Shown: positions 1-11,200 of the stretch, in pieces | How the letters are laid out: each line of letters starts with the position of its first letter | How positions within the stretch are numbered: position 1 is the stretch's first letter | Source: Actinernus sp. WN-2022 | Taxonomy: Eukaryota; Cnidaria; Anthozoa; Actiniaria; Actinernidae | DNA length: 64,000 nt | Assembly (NCBI GenBank): GCA_030867875.1 | Contig: JAOWCC010001589.1 | Coordinates: 76,655,537-76,719,536 of the forward strand | Direction: 5' to 3' | Made by a program: the position numbers and the translations under genes | Notes under the pieces: generated by a model | Told to the model about the DNA's origin: nothing | The model's input: the letters and a program-made list of their open reading frames with translations, nothing else | Databases searched by the model: none

Positions 1-600
1 ATATGTGGTTCCATATGTATGGGGATGACACACAAATATATGCATCTTTCGCGTACAAAAACAGTCAAGAATTAGACATCATCAAGTTGCGTGTGGAAAA
101 ATGCTTAATGGATATACTCCAGTGGATGACTCTGAACAAGCTCAAGCTGAATACAGATAAAACTGAATTTCTTATATTAAGCTCCAAATATCATTCAGAG
201 CCATCATTTTCTTCACTCACTATTGGATCTGATGTTATACGTCCTTCAGATTCAGCCAGAAATATTGGAGTTCTTTTTGATAAAACGATATTCATGTCCT
301 TACATATTAAGAGCAATATACCATCTAAGGAACATCGCTCGTATTAGCAAATACTTATCACTCATGACCACTGAGAAGATTGTGCATGCATTCGTCACAT
401 CCAAGTTAGATTCTTGTAATTCACTGTTGTAAGGACTACCAAAGAATCAAACACAGAAATTACAATATGTACTTAACGCGGCCTTTTCTGTTACATGTAC
501 AGCTCCTCATTTATGGAACAAACTGCCCATACAAACATAAGAAAGTGTTTGTGTCTCTTGAAATTCAAATCTCAGTTAAAAACTTACATGTACATGTATC
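1..600 (+). mobile_element. 3-prime fragment of a LINE reverse transcriptase (CR1/L2/Jockey-like), cut by the window edge
   Basis: Frame 3 opens with a reverse-transcriptase catalytic block of the (F/Y)xDD type, here YGDDTQIYASF, at about positions 18-50. The usual downstream segment follows (LNKLKLNTDKTEFLIL, then NIGVLFD). The reading then shifts frame near 300 and continues as LRNIARISKYLS and KLDSCNSLL up to 432. At about 500-535 TAPHLWNKLP is seen, the late-C-terminal signature of these LINEs. Frameshifts and a missing stretch between 440 and 495 show a dead copy. It lies outside the SPRY gene. Confidence 0.85.
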
Positions 601-1464
601 TATTTAAACTTTCTTATAACTTAAATTAATTAACTCATTAACTGTAACTTGAATATTTTTATCATTTATAATGTTTTTATATTACATGTTGTCTATTTTT
701 TAGATAAGTTAGAAATTTTTATCAGTCATTCTCAAGCATGTTAAGGCCTGGTTCATTTAAAGGAAAATAGATTTACGTTAAAAAAAATTTCTGACAACTT
801 CCTTAAATTTTATAAGTGGATGGTTGTTGTATCACGTGATCAATGATGTCATAATTATATAAAATTGTTTAAGTGAAATCCGGCTATGATGATAACATAT
901 GAATATAAAGTAACCCTGCTAAAACATTACTCCTCCCGCAGTGTTTCAGACCACACTTAGAAAACAATTTACTATCATGTAAAGATAAGGAGATATTAAG
1001 GGTACAAAAAGTCATGTGACCTATTTTGCATATTTTCTCCTTAATTACTCGTTAACAAAACATTGTAGTCATCTTTTCTAAGCTGATTTAGGTAAAAGGC
1101 TTCAACCTTAACTAAATGTCATCCTAGCTGTTTCAAACTCAGAGCCACGTTTTTGATTTACTGATTTCGTGTTCTAAGTCACATGATAGACCACGTGATA
1201 CGTTTTACTACACTCAAACCACTCGTGGTTAAGTCAGGAATGGGGATACCTACATGTATTATCGGGAGAAAGTTGGTGTACTTACCACACTCGGCTGTGC
1301 TGAAATAAGGAAAACAGTTTTTACCCGAAATTTGACTCCTGAACCAGGTCTTAACATGCTTGAGTTAGTATAGCAAAGAGTTTTCTATTTTCTATTTCAT
1401 TTTCTATATTATATTTTGTGCTTTTATTAGATTAGTTAGGTTTTAATAACTTTTTTAAACTTCA
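601..1464. other. No gene or recognisable element seen
   Basis: AT-rich non-coding sequence lies between the LINE fragment and the palindromic MITE. It has scattered CACGTG words (for example near 1193) and ACATGTAT words, but no open frame of note. Confidence 0.5.
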
Positions 1465-1584
1465 GGGCCCGGTTCCTGAAAGCCCGATTAGCGCTAATCC
1501 TGGATTAACTCTCAACAAAACATATTAGTTGTCATGGTAATTAACTCTGGATTAGCGCTAATCGGGCTTTCAGGAACCGGGCCC
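1465..1584. mobile_element. Palindromic MITE, 120 bp, ends GGGCCCGGTTCCTGAAAGCC
   Basis: The first and last ~38 bases are near-perfect inverted repeats (GGGCCCGGTTCCTGAAAGCC and complement). They carry an inner GATTAGCGCTAATC palindrome and a short unpaired centre. No convincing target-site duplication was seen. The centre words (GGATTA, TTAACTC) resemble other foldback elements in the window, such as the one at 24879-25019. Confidence 0.8.
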
Positions 1585-1812
1585 AGATTGTTACTATTTT
1601 AATTATTGCAAAGTTCTTAGAACAGTTTGGATAAGTGCTATATATAAGTGTTATTATTATTAATATTTCCCAAAAATCAAAAAAATTGAACCATGCATGT
1701 GGTTCAAAAAATTTAACCAGTGCAAAAAAATTGAACCAGCTAGGGGTTCAAATGTATATAACCACATTTACACATAATATTCTTTCCTGTCTCAGAGGAC
1801 CACTTATGTGTT

Positions 1813-3187
1813 CTATATAAAAGTCATGCTGCTTACATAGGTTACTTTTTCCCCAGCAGAGCATAAAGATACAGCAGGAATAACTTCTTGACCAACCAGT
1901 CCCTTTTCAAAAGCTACCCCTAACTCATTTCCATTAACCATAAAACCCAAAGTTCCTTTGTCCATGTCAAGAAGCAAGCCAACCATATCCCAGGACTGAA
2001 ACGGAGAGCCATATTGCCTTGTCTCTTCCCATAAAGGTACCTCAAATGTTGCCTTTCCAACTTGATTAAAGGCCCAACCAACACCCCTGCCAACATAAGG
2101 AGTTGTTTTAAAGAATTTTTTGTCCAAGAACTTTACTGGAACCAAACAGACTGCCACCTGTCCACGACACTTATCAAAGTAAAAGACCCATTCATGCTTG
2201 CCACGCACATACCCTTGACCATAAGGGGTGTGAATTAGAGTTGTGCTGTAAAACCCACTCCCTGAAATAAAATGAAATGAATTTCAATGTTTCTTACAGT
2301 TTTAAGATATACATGTATGGTATGTACATGTTTTGCACATCATTTTTTTTTACAAATTAACCCCTCATCCCAATCTAATGATGCAAGTGCATGTGTATAA
2401 GTGCAGGTTTGTTAAATTGATGCTTTCCAAGGATCTTTTTTCAATAACTTCACTTTAAAAATAATAAACAACTCTATTTTACATGAAGGGGTCTAATTAT
2501 CAGTGGTTTTTTTGCAGATTCTTTTTTATTTACTTCATTGGACTGTAGAAAATGTTAGGATCATGTTTCTTGTTTCCTTACAGAAAATGGCAATTTAATT
2601 TTCTATCATAGTTGGTACATTAGCATAAAAATGTTTACAAACAGTAAACACTCTTTGTGTTGATTTGAACCATGATTTGAAAAGGCTGCTTTTGTCAGGA
2701 ACCAATGGATCGATCTCTGGCACATTAATGACAAATTATGGATGACGTGGCAGTAAGTATCGCTATAGCATAGATTTCATAAAAAACTAAAAGGAATAAT
2801 ATTTTTGATGGAGATCCGATTGATTGATTGATCATGATGGATGGATAATTTGATTGATGGATTGATTGTCACCGCACTGAAAAATTATGCAGAAAGGAAA
2901 AGTAACAAAACATGCTCTACTTTCCGATATATAGCTCCCCAGCAAAATGAGAAAACGTATTTGAAAATAGTTGTACCTCGGAAAGTAATGGTTTGATCTT
3001 CTGAAGAAAAAAGCACATCTCCCAAAGTGGTGGTGTTGGGGTCGAATTTAGAACATTCTTCGTACCCCTTGAGCCAGTCGATTAATCCATGAGGTAAAGG
3101 CAGCTTGTGTACAAGTCTTTTGCTTCCTACAGAGCGTATAATAGCACGGCGGCACTGAAACTGAAGGCTCTCGAAATCCTGAAACAT
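1813..3187 (-). CDS. SPRY-domain protein, two exons (join 1813..2261, 2977..3187 on minus), 219 aa
   Basis: Seen: the ATG at 3187 follows an in-frame stop (TAA) upstream. Exon 1 encodes 70 residues and ends with donor GTACAA (G|GT at 2977/2976). Exon 2 begins after TTATTTCAG at 2262 and completes a split glycine codon. The joined frame is 660 bases including the stop. The N-terminal ~55 residues have no recognised domain. From about residue 58 the protein reads as a SPRY domain: strand-like FSSEDQTITF, then GKHEW (91-95), then WDMVGLLLDMDKGTLGFMVNG-like text ending near residue 181 with the NGNELG turn. SPRY domains are protein-interaction modules, and no RING, B-box, SOCS box or F-box accompanies it here. 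The partner and pathway are unknown. The intron carries a dispersed repeat copy (2653-2765). The gene is divergent from RAD51B with 353 bp between start codons. It is not assigned to a named SPRY subfamily. Confidence 0.8.
2653..2765. repeat. Copy 1 of a dispersed ~143-bp MITE (TAGCGATACTT family)
   Basis: It shares the run from TTTGTGTTGAT through GTCAGGAACCAATGGATC to CAGTAAGTATCGCTA with the complete copy at 8062-8204. Its 5-prime end has been replaced, and it lies in the SPRY-gene intron. Confidence 0.75.
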
Positions 3188-3540
3188 GTGCTGTACTACT
3201 GTAGCGCCTGTTCTCAGACATTCCTTTGCTTACATGCTGAGTAACCTTTCTCTTGGGAAACTGGCGGGAAACTGGCACTAGAGAGTAGAGGAAAAGAAAA
3301 ATGGCGGATGCGGGATGGCGCGAAAATCAGTTCATATCAAGAATCGCTTTTCTTACTCTTAGCATCTGATGACTTAATAGTTTGAGATATTAGTTCGGTG
3401 CCCTTGACAGGGAGTACAAAAGGTTGGAGCCATTAGTACTTAGTTCTTCTGGACCTTACCTCGGCTGGCGCGGCGTTGGAAGAATCTGCTCGGTTGGATT
3501 TATCAAGGCCAAGGGACTGGATTATTACTTTATTGCATTC
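3188..3540. promoter_or_regulatory. Shared bidirectional promoter of the SPRY gene and RAD51B
   Basis: The two start codons face away from each other across 353 bp. Seen: E2F-type sites GCGGGAAA (3264-3271) and GGCGCGAAAA (3317-3326, the complement of TTTTCGCGCC), and a YY1-type AAAATGGCGG (3297-3306). No TATA box is evident. E2F sites fit S-phase expression of a recombination gene, but factor binding here is inferred from consensus only. Confidence 0.6.
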
Positions 3541-3627
3541 ATGACATCTCGTAAACTTCGTCGTGTTGTTGGTGTTCGTCCAGAGATAATAGACAGGCTC
3601 ACCAAGAATAGGGTACTGACTTGCAAG
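3541..3627 (+). CDS. RAD51B: RAD51B exon 1 (coding), residues 1-29
   Basis: Starts MTSRKLRRVVGV, the counterpart of the human start MGSKKLKRVGL, and ends LTCK at donor AAG|GTAAAA, phase 0. The open frame upstream of 3541 has no other ATG. Confidence 0.9.
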
Positions 3628-5163
3628 GTAAAAGAATATTTATTTCTCTACTTCATTTCATATATTCGTGAAACTCTAGAATGTTTCAGCACTTGAGGCT
3701 GAGCCATGCTCTTTGTCGCCTTTCTAAGTTTCTTTGAAGCTAGTATAATTATGTAATTTTATAGCGATACTTCGTGTTGATAAATATTACAATTGTTATG
3801 TTAATGTGCCAACCATGATTTCAAAAGACCGCTTTGTGTCAGGAACCAATGGATCTCTGGTTGGCACATTAATTCGCCAAAGCAAGAAATAACTCATAAG
3901 ATAATGCACCTATCAATGTTAAGGGTGCGTTTACCAATTTTGTCGCTAAGCATCGACGTTGCTATGAAGAGTCGGCGCGCGCGCGCGCGCTCATGCAATG
4001 GCGGGAAAAACTTACTTCCGGTTTAGTGAAAAAGCAACGCGCGCGCTTTGCAATGCTCCACTCCTTCAGTTTTGTTTACATTTCGTAAAAGTTACAATGA
4101 AGTTGTTTTTGCTACTTGAACCCGGTTTTTTTTAACTTTTCATGCTTCAAGTTTACTTACTATAATGCCGAAAAAGAGCAATAAAACCATTCTAGCTGCA
4201 GAGGGTCGCTGGACGAGGGAAAATTCCGATGTCAGTATATACGTACGTGTAATTCGGGTGTCAAGTGCAAACTAATTTCGTTCGGATTTTGACAAAGAAA
4301 GTTTGGAAAGTGCTCGGAAAGAGCTTGTTGATAACGAGGGGAGTCAGAATGTACTTACAAGTGAGCAGCTACACGGGAGAGGAGTGTTCGAAGAGTTTGG
4401 TTTTGAGCCACTTTCACAAGAAAGTAGCGAAGAAAAATACAGTGCCAACGAAAGAGAAATCAACTCCATTTTTACGGCGGCTCGTCACGATACTAGGGAC
4501 TTGACTGGAAGTAATCGGTTAATAATGACCAAAACGTTTTCATATATTCTGATACCAGAGTGTTCTGATACCCTGGACACTATTCTAACTATAAAGAAGC
4601 AAAGACCGATACAACGTAGAATGTAGATTGTCGTTCACGGTTGCTTGCTTGAACAATTCGTCAACTATTTCTAAGGCCGGAAAATGTCTGTGAAAAATGC
4701 GAAAGTTAAACATAAATACGGAAACGGACGATGGCAAGTTCCTATTAACTTGCAACCATTCCTTTAGGGCGAACAAAGCCTAAGGCCTACTTGCCGAATT
4801 TTGTAATTATTTCTTTATTGATCAATGGAGAATATTATAAGGATTACGAACATGTGCGAATGATATTACACATTATAGCAAGATATTCCTCTAGAATTGA
4901 CATATTTAGCAGTGTTTTTGATTGCTATAGGATAGAAAACTGAGTCAGATTTTGATGTAAGCTTACCGTAAGTTGAATCGGGTTGTTTCTCCTCAACGCG
5001 ACGTAAAGTATAAAAGTGAGTGACTTTATTTTAGTGTCAATGTATTATAATTTAGCTTTGCAGCTAATTGGGGACACGTCACTAGTCCTACGATTTTTTA
5101 TACGTCCTTATCCGAGAAGACGTGAAGGTCTAACCATTTACTGTATTATGTAAAGGCAACACC

Positions 5164-5202
<39 letters not shown>

Positions 5203-8200
5203 CCGGGGTTTGAACCTGCAACCTCCCGCTCGACAGAACGGCGCTTATTACAACCGGAAGGCGGTTCGACATGTGACTGATTATGGTGCAAATCAACTTC
5301 TTTGCGTGAATAAACCACTGGAATTAGATGTCTGATAATGCAGCTCTGTTTCAATTCACTGATTTCATTTTCTTGTCCAATGCCTTTAGCTTTGCCCTCG
5401 CAAATTCCATCGGTACACGAGAATCCATGTATGTAAAGTAATTGCTTTGTAACCACCCAAACGCGGCCGCGCCCCGTGGGCCCTGGTAACAATATTATAC
5501 TTCCGGTTTCACAAAAAATTAACTGAGTTCGTGAAACAAAGAAAAGTCAATCCTTTTTCACATAAAAATTGTCCTGAAGTCGCATTACACAGAGCCAAGC
5601 ATGGGTTTAGCGAAAAAAATTAAAACACGGAAGTTATGACCATCTCACTGTTAAAATTCACGGGAAAAATTATAAAACAATCAATTTTCGGTATATCGTA
5701 AAACGCATGCTACACCTTTTGTGTCTATCCCAGACCAATGATATATGCAAATATGAAAGCACTATCCCAAAGCAATCATGAGTTGATTGAATTTGTCTGC
5801 CTTGATGACGTAATAATGACGTCATACGATGACGTCATCAAAATAAAAAGGTCCGTCTCCCAGGAGTTCCTGAGTGATTTATTAATTATTTTACTCAAAT
5901 TGTTGGCGTTTTATGGCGTTTTAAATTCTACTTAGCAACGGCCCAAAACAATTGGTAAACGCACCCTTAAGCCGGCGGGAGGGAGTCAGGGTTAGCTAGG
6001 GTGGGGATTTGACATTTTCCAGATATTTTTTTTCAAATGCCCTACCCACGGGCAAATATTTTAAGTCAAATGTACTAGAAATTCCCTGCCCTAGGCAGCA
6101 TGTTGTGGTCAAATGTCCCCTGGTTGGCCATGGGCCCGAGATATGGACACAAGAAAAATGCTTTGATGGACTAAACGCAACAAGGTAATCATTGAGACAT
6201 GTGCCGACAGATTCGTACACAGTTTAAATTATCATATAAAGATATGAAAATTGTTTTTTAATAGAATCGCACAAAACCAAACGAAAAAAAGCAGATTTCA
6301 CGCACCTTTCTGTTGTTGCCGAACTCCATGTGACAAAACCGAAATTCCAAGGACATAAGACGCATGCGCGGCACGGAAAATTACTTTCGGTACCAGTCTC
6401 TCTTTCAGCTCGATGTCAAATACATTTCTGTGCCCCCACCACGGGCAAAGAAAAACATTCAAATGACTCTACCCCGGGGACAGCAAGGTCAGTCAAAAGC
6501 CCAGCTACCCACAGGCCAACAATGACTATCAAATCCCCACCCTATGCCCTGACTCCCCCCTGCCGGCTTAACATTGATAGGTGCATAATGTATGAGTCAA
6601 TTCCAAACCCGTGCAAATCTGCCGTTCGAATCGAGTCAACTACGAGATATTGCCTATGTAAATGATGCAACAGAAAAGTAGAAAAAACATGAAAGGATAA
6701 TGGAGAATTTTCGAAGAAATACGAAGACTCTTTTACGGCATTATTTACCACTGCGAGTGTGAACAAATAATTGATTATCAACAACCCGCGGACGCGACAG
6801 GATAAAATGTACATGTTTACAGGACAGTCGGCCGGTTATTGTGCAGGACACAATCCATTTCCAGATGTTTTCCTTTGAATCGAATTCAAGATCTTTGCCA
6901 AAGACAATCACTCCACTGAAACAATCGCGAGTCCAAAGTGAATCCTGCCGTCTTTTCGAATTAGTTAATTACATGTATGATAATTATGCGAAATTATAGA
7001 ATATGAACCAATCAAAGATCACTACCAGGTTTTCTGGTAGTGACATCACTGGACGGCATTATCGGCTATTGGATTCAGACGTCTCTCTCAGGAGGAACGA
7101 ACCGGAGGAGACGGCTGAAATTCAGGCTAGGACCGGATCGGAAAATTTTCCAAAATATTTCTTCAAAGACAAGGCAAAGACTATTGACAAATAAATGAAA
7201 TCATTGCTTTATTGACAATCTCTGACTCAAGCAATTCACAGGAAACACCGACGGTGAAAACTACCTTCAACCGGTCAGGGATGAGAACAATCATTTCTAC
7301 CGGCTCGATCGTATATACTTTATAATAAACGTAATGGTTTGAAATTGAATACCGGTATGTTAGCTTATGTTGTTGGTATATAAAGTACATGTATGTAACA
7401 GGCACCAATTGGTCCGTCTTTTACCGATATAAATAATTATGTTTTTAACTCGCGCTGTTGAGGGTCGCAGCAAATTCAACTTATCACAACTCTTGTCACA
7501 CACTTAATATCACGCAGTTGATCAAAGTTCACGAAACAAAGCAAAACAACATAGTTTATAGGTTTAAACATAAATAATTTACCTCTGAAAGTGGCCTTCA
7601 AATTTGGCAGGTTCACTCTTTCAAGCCTCTACAAATGCGCAATCCTTATCCTGGAAGTTCTTGAAGACACGTATGTTCGCCACATGCGTTTGCCATTTCG
7701 ACGCTTGTAGGACAGACAGACAGAATATATTTTTAAACACTGATCAAATGCCCCACCCTCTACCCCCACTGTTTGTCAAATACCCACCCCTGAGGTCATA
7801 GATACTCATCAAATTCCCCACCCTCGGGAGCAAGCCTCTGAGGTCATAGATACTTGTCAAATTCCCCGCCCTCGGGAGCAAGCCGGGGGGGGGGGGGGGG
7901 GGTACAGAGAGAAGTTTATTGTGACAACTAAATAAAAACATGGAAGTCGAGAAAATGCAAGAGAAAACAAATATCTCCTAACCTAAATAAATTAAACATC
8001 TCTGCCCACCATAAGGGTGGAATGGGTGGGAAATAAAACGATAAGTCTAAAGTCTATTTTGTAGCGATACTTTGTGTTGATAAACATTACAATTGTTATG
8101 TTAATGTGCCAACCATGATTCAAAAGACCGCTTTGTGTCAGGAACCAATGGATCTCTGGTTGGTACATTAATGACAATGGATGACGTGGCAGTAAGTATC

Positions 8201-11200
8201 GCTATATCTGTTGGTAGAATTAAAGAAAGAAGATGCTATCAGCATGGAAAAAACAGTGTGAAATTGCAAGCCGTTAGCAAAAAGTGGGAAAGAAAGTAGA
8301 TGCAGACAGCTGTTTATATTAATTATTAAGTTTATGTATATTTACCACAAACAGCCCAAGATAACGAAATTACCTTGGGCTGCCTGTGCATTTACTTGTA
8401 ATAATGCATGTATCAGCGAGTTCCCCCAGGGGTCGACCCTTGGGTAGCCTGGGGGATTTGTTCTGGGTTCCTGATCTGTGAACCAAAGTGAGCTTTTGCC
8501 CCTCATCCATGGGCAACAAACATCTGACAAATGCCCCTGGGTTCCCTGGGAGTCGACCCCAGGGAGAATAATAAATAAATTATTTATATTGCGCAAATTA
8601 CAAAGATTCTTTCAAATTACGAATGTTAAAAATGTTTTGTTCGGTCAATCAGAGTTCGGGAAGCCGCTGATACATGCATATGAAGTTAGTAACATGTACA
8701 CGATTCTATATTTACTGTATATGTACTCAAACCAAGAAATATCTCCATCCCTTCTGAGTGTTGACTACAATAAGGTCATCCCAGTGAATAAAGTGTTTCG
8801 TTTACCAGTGCCTCCTGACCAGCGAAATTAGTGGAAAAAAATTGGCTGAACTGTAGAATATTACAATGACACTAGTGTCATTTCAAAACATCACTTGAAA
8901 ACTAAAATTATGCTAAATTCTCCATTATACATTGTAGCTAGTTCAGGTGTACATGTATTTAGGCTTGTTCTATGAATGATTTGGTGTCAAAAATGATAAG
9001 GAAATTTTTAACTTTTTTGGATTAGGTTTTCAGAAGATTTGTATGAAAATTTGAGAAAATAGTTGTTAATGAAGCGAATATCACTGTATTCTGTGTCATG
9101 TATTGTAATTAGGCATGCATATCTTGTTGCATGTCTAACATTGTCAGTGGTTGTTGGCGTCTGTACATTAAGTACTCCATGCAACTACTTTTTATCTCCT
9201 GGTGAACCAGACTAGATAACCCAATGTTTTTTTTCTGGTTCAACCAACTCTATTATGTGTATGCTTTATATATGTATGCCTTCCATCTAGAGTGAATTAA
9301 AATTGTTGTTGTTGTTGCGATCACATGACCAGTTAGTAGTTTTCTTAGTCATGACTCGTATATCTCTGTTGTCTTGGCTTTGAATCGCCTCAATCCCACT
9401 GCTGCCGCCATGTATAATTTTGTAGGATTTAGGCGATTCAAGACAAGACAACAGAGATACACAAGTCATGACTAAGAGAACTTGTCTACTAACTTAATTC
9501 AAGTTGGCTGACTGGTCTTGTGATTGCAAGTCGCCAAATAACCACTGACAAATAACCAATGAGATAATTAGCATGGCTAATTACAATACATGACATTCTG
9601 CAATCACTCTGACTGCAGAATACCCACAAATTCTACTACCACTACATATCCATGGATATGTAGTACTAGTCATAGACTTGTGTGTGGGAACCGGCCTGGC
9701 CCTAAATAAGTGAGAACTCTATGTTTACCTGGAATTTGTTTTCAAAATGGTTAGGATTTTTTTTTAAATTTGGGGTTGCAAGTTTAGCTTCATATCCATG
9801 TACATGTATCCACTTGTAAAATTTCTAACTACGTATTCCATGTATCCACATATCTATGTACATCCACATACAGTGTATCTTAATGTAACTATCCACATGC
9901 AGTCATGTAAAAGTTCTAACTACATGTATATGTATGCATTCCTGTATTCATGTACATCCCACATAGCTGCATTTAAGTCTATAACCATGTATCCACACAT
10001 AATAATCTACACCTGTACATACATGTACATTGTATATAAGTCTAACTACATGTACATATCTGTAGAATATAGCCTTAATTCACCTACATGTATCCAATGT
10101 ATCTGAGGTATACAAGTCTAATAAATCCCTTAATATATTAAGTCAGACTGTATTTATAAGTCTATCCCTTTATGAGTGTATCATGTATTTTGGGGGGGCC
10201 TATAAATTTGTGGGTACAGGTATTCTGATCAGAAGTGATTCCAGAAATTGCACTGATATCAGGATACGTGTATCAGGCGTACATTGTATCTGTGCACATG
10301 AATCCCGAGTTGCACACTTCAATAAAGCTGATCAGGCGTATCGATCAGTCAAATCACAATATTCATATCAGGCATGCATATCTATCCAAAGTGAGTTGAA
10401 ACACATTGATGATCCATATAGTCACATTGATTTGTTTTTGTTTTTTCCAAATTTGTTATTTACACAGGAATTGCTGTCTAGAAATCCACTGGAACTATTA
10501 AAATGTACTGGAGCAAGTTACCATGAAGTAAAGGAAATACAAAAGGCTGTTAGCAAAGCTATTGCACCAAAGGAAGTAACAGTGAGTTGACGTACATTGT
10601 ACATGTAATTCATTACTGTAACAGAACACATTACATCACTGGCAGTAAAATACAAGATTTATTCACATTTTAATAGCCTGGGAATACATGAAGCTATATC
10701 TCCCATTGGAGCCACAACCCAAAACACCCCCTCCCCCCCCACCCCCCCCCCCCCCCCCCCCACCCCCCAAGAAAGACAATTTGCAAAATTTTTGAGTCCC
10801 CAAATTCAATTACTGATGAAGTTACATTGTTACCAATCTCATTTATCTGCCTCATTTCTGAAAAGGATGCAAATAATGTTCAGATAATTGCCTTAACAAT
10901 TGAATACTCAACTCATAAATGCACTGCTATTAGATTCATGCGACAGCTGCTGCCCTGTTTATAATTATGTACAAATTTCTGCAAATTGTGGTTTTATTGT
11001 AATATGTATGGCTTTTTATTGCTTGAAACGCAGATCAATGTCTGAGTCTCTTAGGGTGCTTACTTTTGGCCCTTGAATAGAGATGACTGTTTTCGCAGGC
11101 TTATACATGTATTTTAACAACTCATTATGTTCCTCCCTCAATACCGCCTATGTGTAGCTAGCTGTACATGTATGTACATTTTGAAACCTCCTGTAAGCGA

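Larger units (their letters stand above)
3891..6602. mobile_element. Inverted-repeat element whose left arm is split by the TTAA element
   Basis: The left arm (3891-3922 continued at 5971-5990) reads ACTCATA..TAATGCACCTATCAATG, TTAA, GCCGGCGGGAGGGAGTCAGG. The right arm (6551-6600) is its complement without interruption. The remaining inside (5990-6550) holds degenerate copies of a TCAAATNCCCC-type repeat also seen at 7745-7870. No coding potential was recognised. Confidence 0.75.

Noticed and set aside
3048..3278. 76-residue minus-strand frame before the SPRY gene
   Set aside because: It overlaps SPRY exon 1 in another frame and has no family resemblance.
9798..10106. 102-residue frame rich in Y, M, C
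   Set aside because: Translation of an ACATGTA-rich low-complexity tract.
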